This document shows, in pieces, positions 27,468 to 36,574 of a stretch of 64,000 nt of DNA. This DNA comes from Flavipsychrobacter sp. (lineage in GTDB: Bacteria; Bacteroidota; Bacteroidia; Chitinophagales; Chitinophagaceae), in NCBI GenBank assembly GCA_021155965.1, contig JAJNBJ010000017.1, positions 25,630-89,629 of the forward strand. Reading direction: 5' to 3'. Within the stretch, counting starts at the first letter, position 1. Each line of letters begins with the position of its first letter. The notes under the pieces were generated by a model. It did no database searches. It was given only the letters and a program-made list of their open reading frames with translations, and was not told the DNA's origin. Position numbers and translations under genes: made by a program.

Positions 27468-28355
27468 CTATCTTATTTTATGCTTAAATAACTTATAGAT
27501 AATAATTTTTATGTAATACCTGGCCATTTCTTTAATTGTAAGAATAAAAATGAATATTTGATAATATACATCCCTGCCCCTGCGGTATTCCATGATCCTC
27601 AGCTCTAACTCCAGGAATTTTTTCAGCAGTTTCAGCTGTTTTGAAGGCTCAGTGCTGGCGTTATGTATATGTATCACGGTTGTTTCGGCAAGGTAATAGC
27701 TTTTATAGCCCAGTTCATGAAACTGGTAGCACCATAGCTGGTCTTCGCCATACATAAAGAAACGTTCGTCAAGCTTTTTGCCAGGTCGTTTATCCAATGT
27801 TTCCTTTCTAAACATTAAAAAGGCACCGCTAACCCAATCGGCATAGGTATTATAATCGCCGTGGAAGTATTGGTTGAGCATTAGATCTGCCCTTTTTTTA
27901 TAGGGCATCAATAACAGGATAGGGCGTAAAACGTCTAATATCTCATTTCTTATACTCCTGAATTTACGGGCAGTATGCTGCAATTTGCCATCAGGGTATA
28001 TCAACCGAACGCTAAGGGCACCTACTTCAGGCATTTGCTGTAGTTTACCGGCGGCAATACTTATACTATCCTCATTAAGAACAGTATCTGAATTCAATAA
28101 TAAAATAATATTTCCTTTGGCAACTTCTATCCCCAAGTTATTGCCTTTTGCAAAACCACCATTCTCTTTGCTCTTTACGAGCGTAATTGAAGGAAACTTT
28201 ACAAGGAAATCATCGGGGTTGTCGTTAGGTGATGCGTTGTCTACAAGGATGATCTCATAAGGTATATTTTTAGTGAATTTGATGACACTTTCGATGCAAT
28301 CGCATGTTACCCGGAAGGTGTTATAATTGACAATAATGACGGATACGAGCATCAC
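27468..28355 (-). CDS. Glycosyltransferase family 2 (rhamnosyltransferase-like)
   Basis: VSVIIVNYNTFRVTCDCIESV, VDNASPNDN, NGGFAKGNNLGI, FFMYGEDQLWCYQ. Confidence 0.93.
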   Translation of the reverse strand: MMLVSVIIVNYNTFRVTCDCIESVIKFTKNIPYEIILVDNASPNDNPDDFLVKFPSITLVKSKENGGFAKGNNLGIEVAKGNIILLLNSDTVLNEDSISIAAGKLQQMPEVGALSVRLIYPDGKLQHTARKFRSIRNEILDVLRPILLLMPYKKRADLMLNQYFHGDYNTYADWVSGAFLMFRKETLDKRPGKKLDERFFMYGEDQLWCYQFHELGYKSYYLAETTVIHIHNASTEPSKQLKLLKKFLELELRIMEYRRGRDVYYQIFIFILTIKEMARYYIKIIIYKLFKHKIR

Positions 28356-28490
28356 AGAATTTGCCTCAAAAATATCATTATATCGCGAATTTTATTCAAT
28401 GAAAAAACAAGGCCTCACATGCCATATATTCAAACATAATACTCTTAGTTAAAATATAGCACCTATGCCCCAAAAAAGGCTGTGTAATAG

Positions 28491-28520
28491 TTGAATTATC
28501 GCAGTATAGATGTAATTTTG
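28491..28520 (+). promoter_or_regulatory. nuo operon promoter TTG-N19-TAATTTTG
   Basis: Exact TAnnTTTG with TTG 19 nt upstream, 40 nt before the nuoA ATG. Confidence 0.65.
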
Positions 28521-28560
28521 CATTTCCTTTTAAACAGCATTCCAAGTAACGAAACCATTT

Positions 28561-28953
28561 ATGGATGTTTTAATGCTTTCGGCGGAGCAGAATACGCCAT
28601 TCAATTATTTCCCGATAGCCCTTCAATTGGTAATAGCCGTTGGCTTTGTGGTGGTAATGATGCTTGTTTCTCACCTGTTGGGGCCAAAAAGAAAAACTGA
28701 GGATAAGCTGATCAATTTTGAGAGTGGCATACCGTCGGTTGGCAATGCACGCCAGCCGATGGGTATCAAATATTTCCTTGTGGCAATACTCTTTGTGCTG
28801 TTCGATGTGGAGGTAATATTCTTTTATCCGTATGCTGTGAATTTTAAGTATTTAGGTAAGGAGGGATTTTTAGAAGTTGTGTTGTTTGTAGCCTTCTTTT
28901 TATGTGGTTTTATATACATAGTGAAGAGAGGTGCTTTGGAGTGGGAAGACTAG
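28561..28953 (+). CDS. nuoA: NADH-quinone oxidoreductase subunit A
   Basis: YESGIPSVGNARQ-like and VLFDVEVIFFYPYA motifs. Confidence 0.93.
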   Translation: MDVLMLSAEQNTPFNYFPIALQLVIAVGFVVVMMLVSHLLGPKRKTEDKLINFESGIPSVGNARQPMGIKYFLVAILFVLFDVEVIFFYPYAVNFKYLGKEGFLEVVLFVAFFLCGFIYIVKRGALEWED

Positions 28954-28962
28954 AATATATAT

Positions 28963-29060
28963 GATTTAAGATCTGTGATGTATGATTGGTTGTATTTGAT
29001 TCTTAAATTTTATTGTTAAAGCATGTGTGGTTTTCAATCATAAATCACACATCGAAAATC
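28963..29060. repeat. Imperfect inverted repeat (26-bp arms, 22/26) built from heptamers, between nuoA and nuoB
   Basis: GATTTAAGATCTGTGATGTATGATTG vs reverse complement of 29035-29060 GATTTTCGATGTGTGATTTATGATTG. Confidence 0.85.
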
Positions 29061-29071
29061 AAAAATAAGTT

Positions 29072-29632
29072 ATGCGTCCGGTACAGTATAATACGAATGT
29101 GAAGATGGTGGAAGCCCCAGAGGGGTATTCCGGTGAAGGTTATTTCTCAACCTCGTTTGACAAGATAGTAGGTCTTGGCCGTAAGAATTCATTATGGCCG
29201 TTGCCGTTCGCTACGTCATGCTGTGGTATCGAGTTTATGGCAACAATGGGTTCGCATTATGACCTGGGCCGCTTTGGTGCAGAGCGTATGGGTTTTACCC
29301 CGCGCCAATGTGATGTGCTGCTGGTGGCAGGAACAATAGCCAAGAAGATGGGGCCGATATTACGCCAGGTATACCTGCAAATGGCAGAGCCCCGCTGGGT
29401 AATAGCCATAGGCGCATGTGCCAGCAGTGGTGGGATATTTGATTCTTATTCTGTGTTACAAGGCATAGACCAGGTGATACCGGTAGATGTGTATGTACCG
29501 GGTTGTCCACCAAGACCGGAAGGAATTATAGACGGGATATTGAAACTGCAGGACCTTGTAAATAATGAAAGCCTGCGCCGCAGGCACAATCCTGTGTATA
29601 AAGACCTGATGGAAAGTTACGGAATACAATAA
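29072..29632 (+). CDS. nuoB: NADH-quinone oxidoreductase subunit B
   Basis: PFATSCCGIEFMA, VPGCPPRPEGIIDG. Confidence 0.95.
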   Translation: MRPVQYNTNVKMVEAPEGYSGEGYFSTSFDKIVGLGRKNSLWPLPFATSCCGIEFMATMGSHYDLGRFGAERMGFTPRQCDVLLVAGTIAKKMGPILRQVYLQMAEPRWVIAIGACASSGGIFDSYSVLQGIDQVIPVDVYVPGCPPRPEGIIDGILKLQDLVNNESLRRRHNPVYKDLMESYGIQ

Positions 29633-29647
29633 AATTAAAAAGTAAAA

Positions 29648-30151
29648 GTGGGATTGACGAACGAAACAGTAAGGCAGCAATTAACAGAGAAGTTCGGGGA
29701 GCAACTGACCGAATGGGAAGAGCAATTCGGTTTGCTCACTTTCACTGCTCCTGCTGAAATGAACCTGAAAGTGATACAACACCTGTATGATGATGAAAGT
29801 TTGCGTTTCCGTTTTCTTACGGACCTGACGGGTGTGCACTACCCTGAGAGAAAAGGAGAGGAGCTGTGTGTTGTCTATCACCTGCACAATCTTGTTGATA
29901 ATATCCGTTTGCGTTTCAAAATATATGTGCCGTCAGAAAAACCTGATGTGTATACGATAACACAAAGGTTCTCAACAGCGAACTGGATGGAACGTGAGAC
30001 GTATGATTTCTTTGGCATCAACTTCATCGGGCATCCTAACCTTATCCGAATATTGAATGTGGATGAAATGGATTATTTCCCGATGAGGAAGGAATATGAA
30101 ATGGAAGACCCGACAAGAAGAGATAAGGATAACGAAATGTTTGGAAGGTAA
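29648..30151 (+). CDS. nuoC: NADH-quinone oxidoreductase subunit C
   Basis: NWMERETYDFFGINFIGHPNLIRIL. Confidence 0.93.
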   Translation: MGLTNETVRQQLTEKFGEQLTEWEEQFGLLTFTAPAEMNLKVIQHLYDDESLRFRFLTDLTGVHYPERKGEELCVVYHLHNLVDNIRLRFKIYVPSEKPDVYTITQRFSTANWMERETYDFFGINFIGHPNLIRILNVDEMDYFPMRKEYEMEDPTRRDKDNEMFGR

Positions 30152-30152
30152 G

Positions 30153-30234
30153 CCCCCGACCCCTAAAGGGGAGGTGCTATGAAAATAAGAGTTAGTTTAA
30201 ACAAGTGAAAGTCCCTTTAGGGATTTAGGGTATG
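30153..30234. repeat. CCCCTAAAGGGG-family intercistronic inverted repeat (nuoC/nuoD)
   Basis: GCCCCCGACCCCTAAAGGGGAGG ... AAAGTCCCTTTAGGGATTTAGGG. Confidence 0.8.
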
Positions 30235-31482
30235 GAACTACAGCATCAACATCAGCAGCATATAAAACTTTCTGAGGAGTCACTTCAGAAGCAGACCACT
30301 ACGCTCAATCTTGGTCCGACACACCCAGCCACACACGGTGTGTTCCAGAACATAATGGAGATAGATGGTGAGCGCGTTTTGGAGACTGTGCCTACCATAG
30401 GTTATATACACCGTGCTTTTGAAAAAATAGCAGAGCGCAGGCCTTTCTACCAGATCACTACACTTACAGACCGCCTTAACTACTGTTCATCACCCATCAA
30501 TAATATGGGCTGGCATATGACGGTAGAAAAACTGTTGAAGATAAATGTGCCCAAACGCGTACAATACCTGCGTGTTGTCATCATGGAACTTGCCCGCATT
30601 GCCGACCACCTGGTTTGTAATTCGGTAATAGCTGTGGACACGGGTGCCCTGACACCGTTCACTTATGTATTCCAGTCGCGTGAGCATATTTACGAGATAT
30701 TTGAAGAGATCTGCGGCTCACGCCTCACAACCAATATTGGCCGTGTGGGTGGCTTTGAGCGCAACTTCACCCCTGCATCATTTGATAAGCTGAATAAGTT
30801 TTTGGTGAATTTCCCAAAAACGATGAAGGAATTTGAGAACCTGCTGAACCGCAACCGCATCTTTATGGAGCGATGCATAGGTGCAGGGCCTATCAGTGCT
30901 GAGCGTGCACTGAATTATGGCTTTACAGGCCCAAACCTGAGGGCTGCGGGTGTTGATTATGATGTGCGTGTAGCTCAACCTTATTGTTCGTACGAAGATT
31001 TTGATTTTAAAATACCTGTTGGCACTACCGGTGATGTTTATGACCGCTTTATGGTGCGCAACGGCGAAATATGGGAAAGCCTGAGCATTATTCTCCAGGC
31101 ACTGGAAAAGATAGAGAAGATAGAAAAAGAGTTTCCTGAGCAGAAAGAAATATTCTATGCACAGGAAGCAGACCATTTCCACCTGCCACCGAAGGAAGAT
31201 GTGTATACGAAGATGGAAGCACTTATCTATCACTTTAAAATAATAATGGGTGAGATAGATGCACCAAAGGGTGAAGTATATCATGCGGTAGAGGGTGGTA
31301 ATGGAGAATTGGGCTTTTACCTGATCAGTGATGGCGGACGTACACCGTACCGTTTGCACTTCCGCAGGCCGTGTTTTATTTACTACCAGGCTTACCCGGA
31401 AATAGTGAGCGGTGGTTTGCTGAGTGATGCGGTGGTAACATTGAGCAGCCTGAACGTGATAGCAGGAGAATTGGATGCGTAA
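30232..31482 (+). CDS. nuoD: NADH-quinone oxidoreductase subunit D
   Basis: LGPTHPATHGV, GYIHRAFEKIAE, position in operon. Confidence 0.95.
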   Translation: MELQHQHQQHIKLSEESLQKQTTTLNLGPTHPATHGVFQNIMEIDGERVLETVPTIGYIHRAFEKIAERRPFYQITTLTDRLNYCSSPINNMGWHMTVEKLLKINVPKRVQYLRVVIMELARIADHLVCNSVIAVDTGALTPFTYVFQSREHIYEIFEEICGSRLTTNIGRVGGFERNFTPASFDKLNKFLVNFPKTMKEFENLLNRNRIFMERCIGAGPISAERALNYGFTGPNLRAAGVDYDVRVAQPYCSYEDFDFKIPVGTTGDVYDRFMVRNGEIWESLSIILQALEKIEKIEKEFPEQKEIFYAQEADHFHLPPKEDVYTKMEALIYHFKIIMGEIDAPKGEVYHAVEGGNGELGFYLISDGGRTPYRLHFRRPCFIYYQAYPEIVSGGLLSDAVVTLSSLNVIAGELDA

Positions 31483-31483
31483 C

Positions 31484-31556
31484 CCCCGACCCCTAAAGGG
31501 AAGGTGTGGTTTAAAATAAATTTTGATAAATAAAGCCCCTTTAGGGGTTGGGGTTT
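31484..31556. repeat. CCCCTAAAGGGG-family intercistronic inverted repeat (nuoD/nuoE)
   Basis: CCCCCGACCCCTAAAGGGAAGG ... TAAAGCCCCTTTAGGGGTTGGGGTTT. Confidence 0.85.
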
Positions 31557-32051
31557 ATGATAAAATTTTCGGAAGAGAAATTAAATAAGGTAAAAGAAGT
31601 GATGGCCCGCTACCCGGAAGGGAAGCAGAAAAGTGCTTTGATACCGGTATTACATATGGCACAGGATGAGTTTGGCGGCTGGCTGGACACTCCTGTTATG
31701 GATTATGTGGCAGAGTTACTGAATATACTGCCGATTGAAGTGTATGAGGTAGCTACATTCTATACCATGTTTAATATGAAACCTGTTGGTAAGCACCTGC
31801 TGGAGGTGTGCCGCACAGGGCCATGCATGGTGAATGGTTGTGATGATATAATAGACCATATAAAACAAAAGCTGGGCATTAGTGAAGGTGAAACAACCCC
31901 TGACGGGTTGTTTACTTTAAAACCAGCTGAGTGCCTGGGCGCATGTGGGTATGCACCTATGATGCAGTTGGGCAAGACATACAGGGAACATTTGACAAAA
32001 GAGAAAGTAGATAAGCTGATAGACGAACTGAGGGCACAGGCAAAAAACTAA
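31548..32051 (+). CDS. nuoE: NADH-quinone oxidoreductase subunit E
   Basis: VATFYTMFNMKPVGKHLLEVCRTGPCMVNG, ECLGACGYAPM 2Fe-2S motif. Confidence 0.93.
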   Translation: MGFMIKFSEEKLNKVKEVMARYPEGKQKSALIPVLHMAQDEFGGWLDTPVMDYVAELLNILPIEVYEVATFYTMFNMKPVGKHLLEVCRTGPCMVNGCDDIIDHIKQKLGISEGETTPDGLFTLKPAECLGACGYAPMMQLGKTYREHLTKEKVDKLIDELRAQAKN

Positions 32052-32054
32052 CCT

Positions 32055-32456
32055 ATGGCTTTCGACCTGAAACTTGAGTTCATATTATCGGCAAAGCCGA
32101 AGAGAGTAATGCAACTGCTCACAGATGCAAAGCTGATAAGAAAATGGAGCGGAGGAGAAGCGGTAGTTGAAAATAAAGTTGGTGGCAGGTTTGAAATGTT
32201 TGACGGCTGGGTGAGAGGCGAAGTGCTGAAGGCAAGTGAAAATGAATTAACCTACACCTGGAAAGTGAGTGAATGGCTGGAAGAGACAAAACCAACAGAA
32301 GTTCATTATTTATTGAAAGAGGATGAAGCGGGAACAAGGGTGATAGTACATCATAGCGGTTTCCCAAGCGAAGATGAAATGAAAAGCCACAAAGCCGGCT
32401 GGACAGATTACTTCTTCGACCCGATAGAAGATTTTATAATGGCGTTTGATAAATAA
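32055..32456 (+). CDS. SRPBCC/START-like (AHSA1-type) domain protein inserted in nuo operon
   Basis: 133 aa, AKPKRVMQLLTDAKLIRKWSGGEAVVENKVGGRFEMFDGWVRGEV pattern. Confidence 0.75.
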   Translation: MAFDLKLEFILSAKPKRVMQLLTDAKLIRKWSGGEAVVENKVGGRFEMFDGWVRGEVLKASENELTYTWKVSEWLEETKPTEVHYLLKEDEAGTRVIVHHSGFPSEDEMKSHKAGWTDYFFDPIEDFIMAFDK

Positions 32457-32458
32457 GG

Positions 32459-32881
32459 ATGAGGTATTTAGTTACCATAGTGTTGCTCTTTGTAAGTATT
32501 GGTGCATTTGCACAAAAGGAGGATTCGGTGAGTCTTACAAGAGCTATCCATGCTTTTAATAAGGCTTTGGTGACGAAAGACACTGTTTCTCTGAACTGGC
32601 TATTACGGGATGATGTTCGTTATTATCATTCAAACGGATGGCTGGAGCTGAAAAGAGATGTGATAGAAGACCTATATAATGGCAAACTGACCTACAATCA
32701 GCTAAACGCAACATTGCAGGGAATACGGTTTACCGGCAGTATTGCACAGGCGAGAATGGTAGCAGATGTGGACGTTGCGCTGAATGGTAAACCAATTCAG
32801 TTGAAGTTACAAATAGTACAGGTGTGGACACGGAAGGATGGCAGGTGGGTGATGTACTCAAGACATAGTGAAAGAATTTAA
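32459..32881 (+). CDS. Secreted NTF2-like (DUF4440-type) protein inserted in nuo operon
   Basis: Signal peptide + HAFNKALVTKDTVSLNWLLRDDVRYYHSNGW ... VQVWTRKDGRWVMYSRHSERI. Confidence 0.75.
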   Translation: MRYLVTIVLLFVSIGAFAQKEDSVSLTRAIHAFNKALVTKDTVSLNWLLRDDVRYYHSNGWLELKRDVIEDLYNGKLTYNQLNATLQGIRFTGSIAQARMVADVDVALNGKPIQLKLQIVQVWTRKDGRWVMYSRHSERI

Positions 32882-32942
32882 ACCTCCGGCCCTTAAGCGG
32901 GAGGTGGTAAATAAAAATATAAAAGTCCCTTAGGGGTATGGG
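32882..32942. repeat. Degenerate CCCCTAAAGGGG-family inverted repeat upstream of/overlapping the nuoF start
   Basis: CCTCCGGCCCTTAAGCGGGAGG ... AAAAGTCCCTTAGGGGTATGGGTG. Confidence 0.7.
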
Positions 32943-34293
32943 TGTAAAACTGTTATTAGAGCACGATAAGGTAGAAGGTATCCGTTATTACGATACCTAT
33001 CGCAAGAATGGCGGATACCGTGCGGCAGAGAAGGCATTGAAAATGTCTCCTGCAGATATTGTTGAAGAAGTGAAGAAGAGCGGCCTGCGTGGCCGTGGCG
33101 GTGCGGGCTTCCCTACGGGTTTGAAATGGAGCTTCCTGGCAAAGCCTGAGGGTGTGCCACGCCACCTGGTGTGCAATGCTGATGAGTCGGAGCCGGGTAC
33201 ATTTAAAGACAGGTACCTGATGGAGTTCCATCCGCACCTGTTCATTGAAGGGTTATTGATCAGCAGCTTTGCGTTAGGCAGCAATACCACCTACGTTTAT
33301 ATACGTGGCGAATATGCATGGATACCTGACATACTGGAACAAGCAATAGACGAAGCAAAGAATAACGGCTGGTTAGGTAAGAATATACAGGGTACAGGCT
33401 TTGACTGCGAGATATATGTGCACCGCGGTGCGGGCGCTTATATATGCGGCGAGGAAACAGCATTGATAGAATCGCTGGAGGGCAAGCGTGGTAATCCTCG
33501 TATGAAGCCGCCATTCCCGGCGATACAGGGTGTATGGATGAGGCCTACGGTGGTGAATAACGTAGAAACACTGGCGGCAGTAGTGCCTATTATTAACCTT
33601 GGTGGCGATGAATATGCTAAAATAGGTGTAGGTAAATCTACAGGCACCAAACTGATGAGCGCATGCGGCAACATTAATAAGCCGGGCGTTTATGAAATAG
33701 ATATGACCATCTCGGTAGAGGAGTTCATCTACAGCGATGAATATTGTGGTGGTATCAGGAATGGTAAGAAATTAAAAGCTTGTATACCTGGAGGTTCGTC
33801 AGTTCCGATATTGCCTGCTAACCTGTTGCTGAAAACAGCAAAAGGTGAAACAAGGCTGATGAATTATGAGAGCATGAGCGATGGCGGTTTTGTATCAGGC
33901 TCAATGATCGGCTCTGGTGGTTTCGAGGTGCTGGATGAAGACCAGTGTATCGTAAAACATACGATGACACTTGCGCGCTTTTACAACCACGAAAGCTGCG
34001 GACAATGCAGCCCTTGTCGTGAAGGTACCGGCTGGATGTATAAGATACTGAAGAACCTGGAGTATGGTAAAGGCAAGATGAGTGATATAGACCTGCTGTG
34101 GGATATCCAGCGCAAGATAGAGGGTAATACCATCTGTCCGCTGGGTGATGCGGCAGCATGGCCGGTGGCGGCTGCCATACGCCACTTCCGTGATGAGTTT
34201 GAATGGCATGTATTAAATCCTGATGAGTCACAAAAAAGGAATTATGGCCTGGCGCACTATGCCGACCCGATCCATGTGGCTGCATCAGCATAG
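32938..34293 (+). CDS. nuoF: NADH-quinone oxidoreductase subunit F
   Basis: LRGRGGAGFPTGLKW, GAGAYICGEETALIESLEG, CGQCSPCREGTGWM. Confidence 0.95.
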   Translation: MGVKLLLEHDKVEGIRYYDTYRKNGGYRAAEKALKMSPADIVEEVKKSGLRGRGGAGFPTGLKWSFLAKPEGVPRHLVCNADESEPGTFKDRYLMEFHPHLFIEGLLISSFALGSNTTYVYIRGEYAWIPDILEQAIDEAKNNGWLGKNIQGTGFDCEIYVHRGAGAYICGEETALIESLEGKRGNPRMKPPFPAIQGVWMRPTVVNNVETLAAVVPIINLGGDEYAKIGVGKSTGTKLMSACGNINKPGVYEIDMTISVEEFIYSDEYCGGIRNGKKLKACIPGGSSVPILPANLLLKTAKGETRLMNYESMSDGGFVSGSMIGSGGFEVLDEDQCIVKHTMTLARFYNHESCGQCSPCREGTGWMYKILKNLEYGKGKMSDIDLLWDIQRKIEGNTICPLGDAAAWPVAAAIRHFRDEFEWHVLNPDESQKRNYGLAHYADPIHVAASA

Positions 34294-34307
34294 AATTTTG
34301 AATTGTT

Positions 34308-35462
34308 ATGTCAGAGACACCAAAGTTTAAAGTAACGATCGATAACATCAGCATAGAAGTGCCGGCAGGTACTACTATACTGAATGCGGCCCGTAGTATA
34401 GGTGGCGAAGTTGCTCCGCCTGCTATGTGCTACTATAGCAAACTACAGGATAGCGGCGGTAAATGCCGTACCTGCCTGGTGGAGGTGAGCAAGGGCTCTG
34501 AAAAAGACCCTCGCCCTATGCCCAAGCTGGTAGCAAGTTGCCGCACTACTGTGATGGATGGCATGGAGGTGAAAAACATTACCTCTGAGAAAGTAATTGA
34601 TGCCCGCAAAGGAGTTGTTGAATTTTTATTGATCAACCACCCGCTTGATTGTCCGGTATGTGACCAGGCAGGCGAGTGTGACCTGCAAGACCTGAGCTAT
34701 GACCATGGTACAGAAGGTACACGGTATGAGTTCAAACGCCGCACATTTGAGAAAGAAGATATAGGCCCATACATATCGCTGCACATGAACCGTTGTATCA
34801 TGTGCTTCCGTTGTGTATTTGCTGCAGACCAACTCACCGAAAAACGTGAGCATGGTATATTAGACAGGGGAGACCATGCCCAGATAAGCACTTATCTGAG
34901 TAAGGCACTCGACAACGATTTTATTGGCAATGTAATAGATGTATGCCCGGTAGGCGCACTTACCGACAGAACATTCCGTTTCAAAAACAGGGTATGGTTC
35001 ACCAAGCCTATGGATGCGCACAGGAATTGCAGCAACCCTAAATGCTGCGGCAGTGTGCGGTTGTGGATGAGAGGCGATGAGGTGTATCGTGTAACAGCTC
35101 GTAAGGATGAATGGAACGAAGTGGAGAATACACCGGATGGAAAACCCGGATGGATATGCAATGAATGCCGCTTTGAGAAGAAAGAAACCAAGGATTGGGT
35201 GATAGAAGGGCCGACACAAGTGCGCAGAAGCAGTGTGATATCTCAAGGACACTATGAGGGCACGAAGCCAACACCTGTATTGATAGATACAGTGATGGGC
35301 AGGAAACCACAATACACTATTGACATTCACAGTGTAAGTGATGTGAACAGGCCGGAAGTTGAGCTGTCGAAGATAGATGGGCCGGCACATTCTGATGATT
35401 TTAAGCCCACGCAGAGCGATGGCGGATTGAAAAAGTGGACTGATAAGCTGGGCAAGGGATAA
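34308..35462 (+). CDS. nuoG: NADH-quinone oxidoreductase subunit G (short form lacking the C-terminal molybdopterin-like domain)
   Basis: 2Fe-2S GGKCRTCLVEV, HPLDCPVCDQAGECDLQD, CIMCFRCV; 384 aa only. Confidence 0.9.
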   Translation: MSETPKFKVTIDNISIEVPAGTTILNAARSIGGEVAPPAMCYYSKLQDSGGKCRTCLVEVSKGSEKDPRPMPKLVASCRTTVMDGMEVKNITSEKVIDARKGVVEFLLINHPLDCPVCDQAGECDLQDLSYDHGTEGTRYEFKRRTFEKEDIGPYISLHMNRCIMCFRCVFAADQLTEKREHGILDRGDHAQISTYLSKALDNDFIGNVIDVCPVGALTDRTFRFKNRVWFTKPMDAHRNCSNPKCCGSVRLWMRGDEVYRVTARKDEWNEVENTPDGKPGWICNECRFEKKETKDWVIEGPTQVRRSSVISQGHYEGTKPTPVLIDTVMGRKPQYTIDIHSVSDVNRPEVELSKIDGPAHSDDFKPTQSDGGLKKWTDKLGKG

Positions 35463-35493
35463 TATTTAAAACGAAAACTATTTTTGCAACATT

Positions 35494-36567
35494 ATGCTGT
35501 TACTACAAATTGATACAGCGCTTATCATAGAAAAAGGCCTTTTGATCACAGCCATACTTTTAGGCTCGCTGGGGATAGCTATGTATGCTACCTGGGGCGA
35601 GCGTAAAGTCGCTGCCATTATGCAAGACCGTATCGGCCCCAACCGTGCGGGCCCTTTTGGATTGCTGCAACCTTTGGCTGATGGATTGAAATTATTTTTC
35701 AAAGAAGAAATTATACCAGACCGCTCAACAAGACTGATATTTATATTAGGCCCTAGCTTAGCGATGCTTACTGCTACAATGACCAGCGCTGTTATACCAT
35801 GGGCGCCAGATTATACAACAGACAGCGGGCATGTTTTCTCTTTCCAGGTGGCAGATATTAATATTGGTATCCTGTTCATATTCGGTGTTGTGAGCCTTGG
35901 TGTATATGGCGTGATGCTGGGTGGCTGGGCTTCCAATAATAAATTCTCATTATTAAGTAGCATCCGTGCGGCATCGCAGGCTATCTCTTATGAGCTGGCA
36001 ATGGGTATTAGCTTGATCGCTTTATTAATGATGACAGAGTCGCTGAGCTTGCGTGATATTGTGCAGCAGCAACACGGCTTCTGGGCAGATAATTATTTTA
36101 CGTGGAACTTCTTTAAGCAGCCGCTGGGTTTTATCATTTTCCTTACCTGTGCATTTGCTGAATTGAACCGTGCGCCATTTGACCTGCCGGAATGTGAAAG
36201 TGAGCTGAACATGGGCTACCACCAGGAGTATTCGTCCATGAAGCTGGGCTTTTACCTATTTGCGGAATATGTGAACCTGTTCATCAGCTCTGTACTCGTC
36301 AGCACACTGTACTTTGGGGGATATAATTTCCCGTTCATGGACCAGGTGGCGGCGAATGTACATCCTATGTTGTATTCGATAATTTGCCTGATGGTGTTGA
36401 TGACGAAGGCTGTGATGGTAATATTATTCATAATGGCGGTAAGGTGGACTTTGCCCCGCTTCCGTTATGACCAACTAATGAAACTGGGGTGGAAATCGCT
36501 GATACCATTGGCATTGGTGAATATGCTGATAACCGGGGGAGTGATATTGTGGGCTATTAATAAGTAA
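35494..36567 (+). CDS. nuoH: NADH-quinone oxidoreductase subunit H
   Basis: GERKVAAIMQDRIGPNRAGPFGLLQPLADGLKLF; ELNRAPFDLPECESEL. Confidence 0.95.
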   Translation: MLLLQIDTALIIEKGLLITAILLGSLGIAMYATWGERKVAAIMQDRIGPNRAGPFGLLQPLADGLKLFFKEEIIPDRSTRLIFILGPSLAMLTATMTSAVIPWAPDYTTDSGHVFSFQVADINIGILFIFGVVSLGVYGVMLGGWASNNKFSLLSSIRAASQAISYELAMGISLIALLMMTESLSLRDIVQQQHGFWADNYFTWNFFKQPLGFIIFLTCAFAELNRAPFDLPECESELNMGYHQEYSSMKLGFYLFAEYVNLFISSVLVSTLYFGGYNFPFMDQVAANVHPMLYSIICLMVLMTKAVMVILFIMAVRWTLPRFRYDQLMKLGWKSLIPLALVNMLITGGVILWAINK

Positions 36568-36574
36568 AGAAGAA

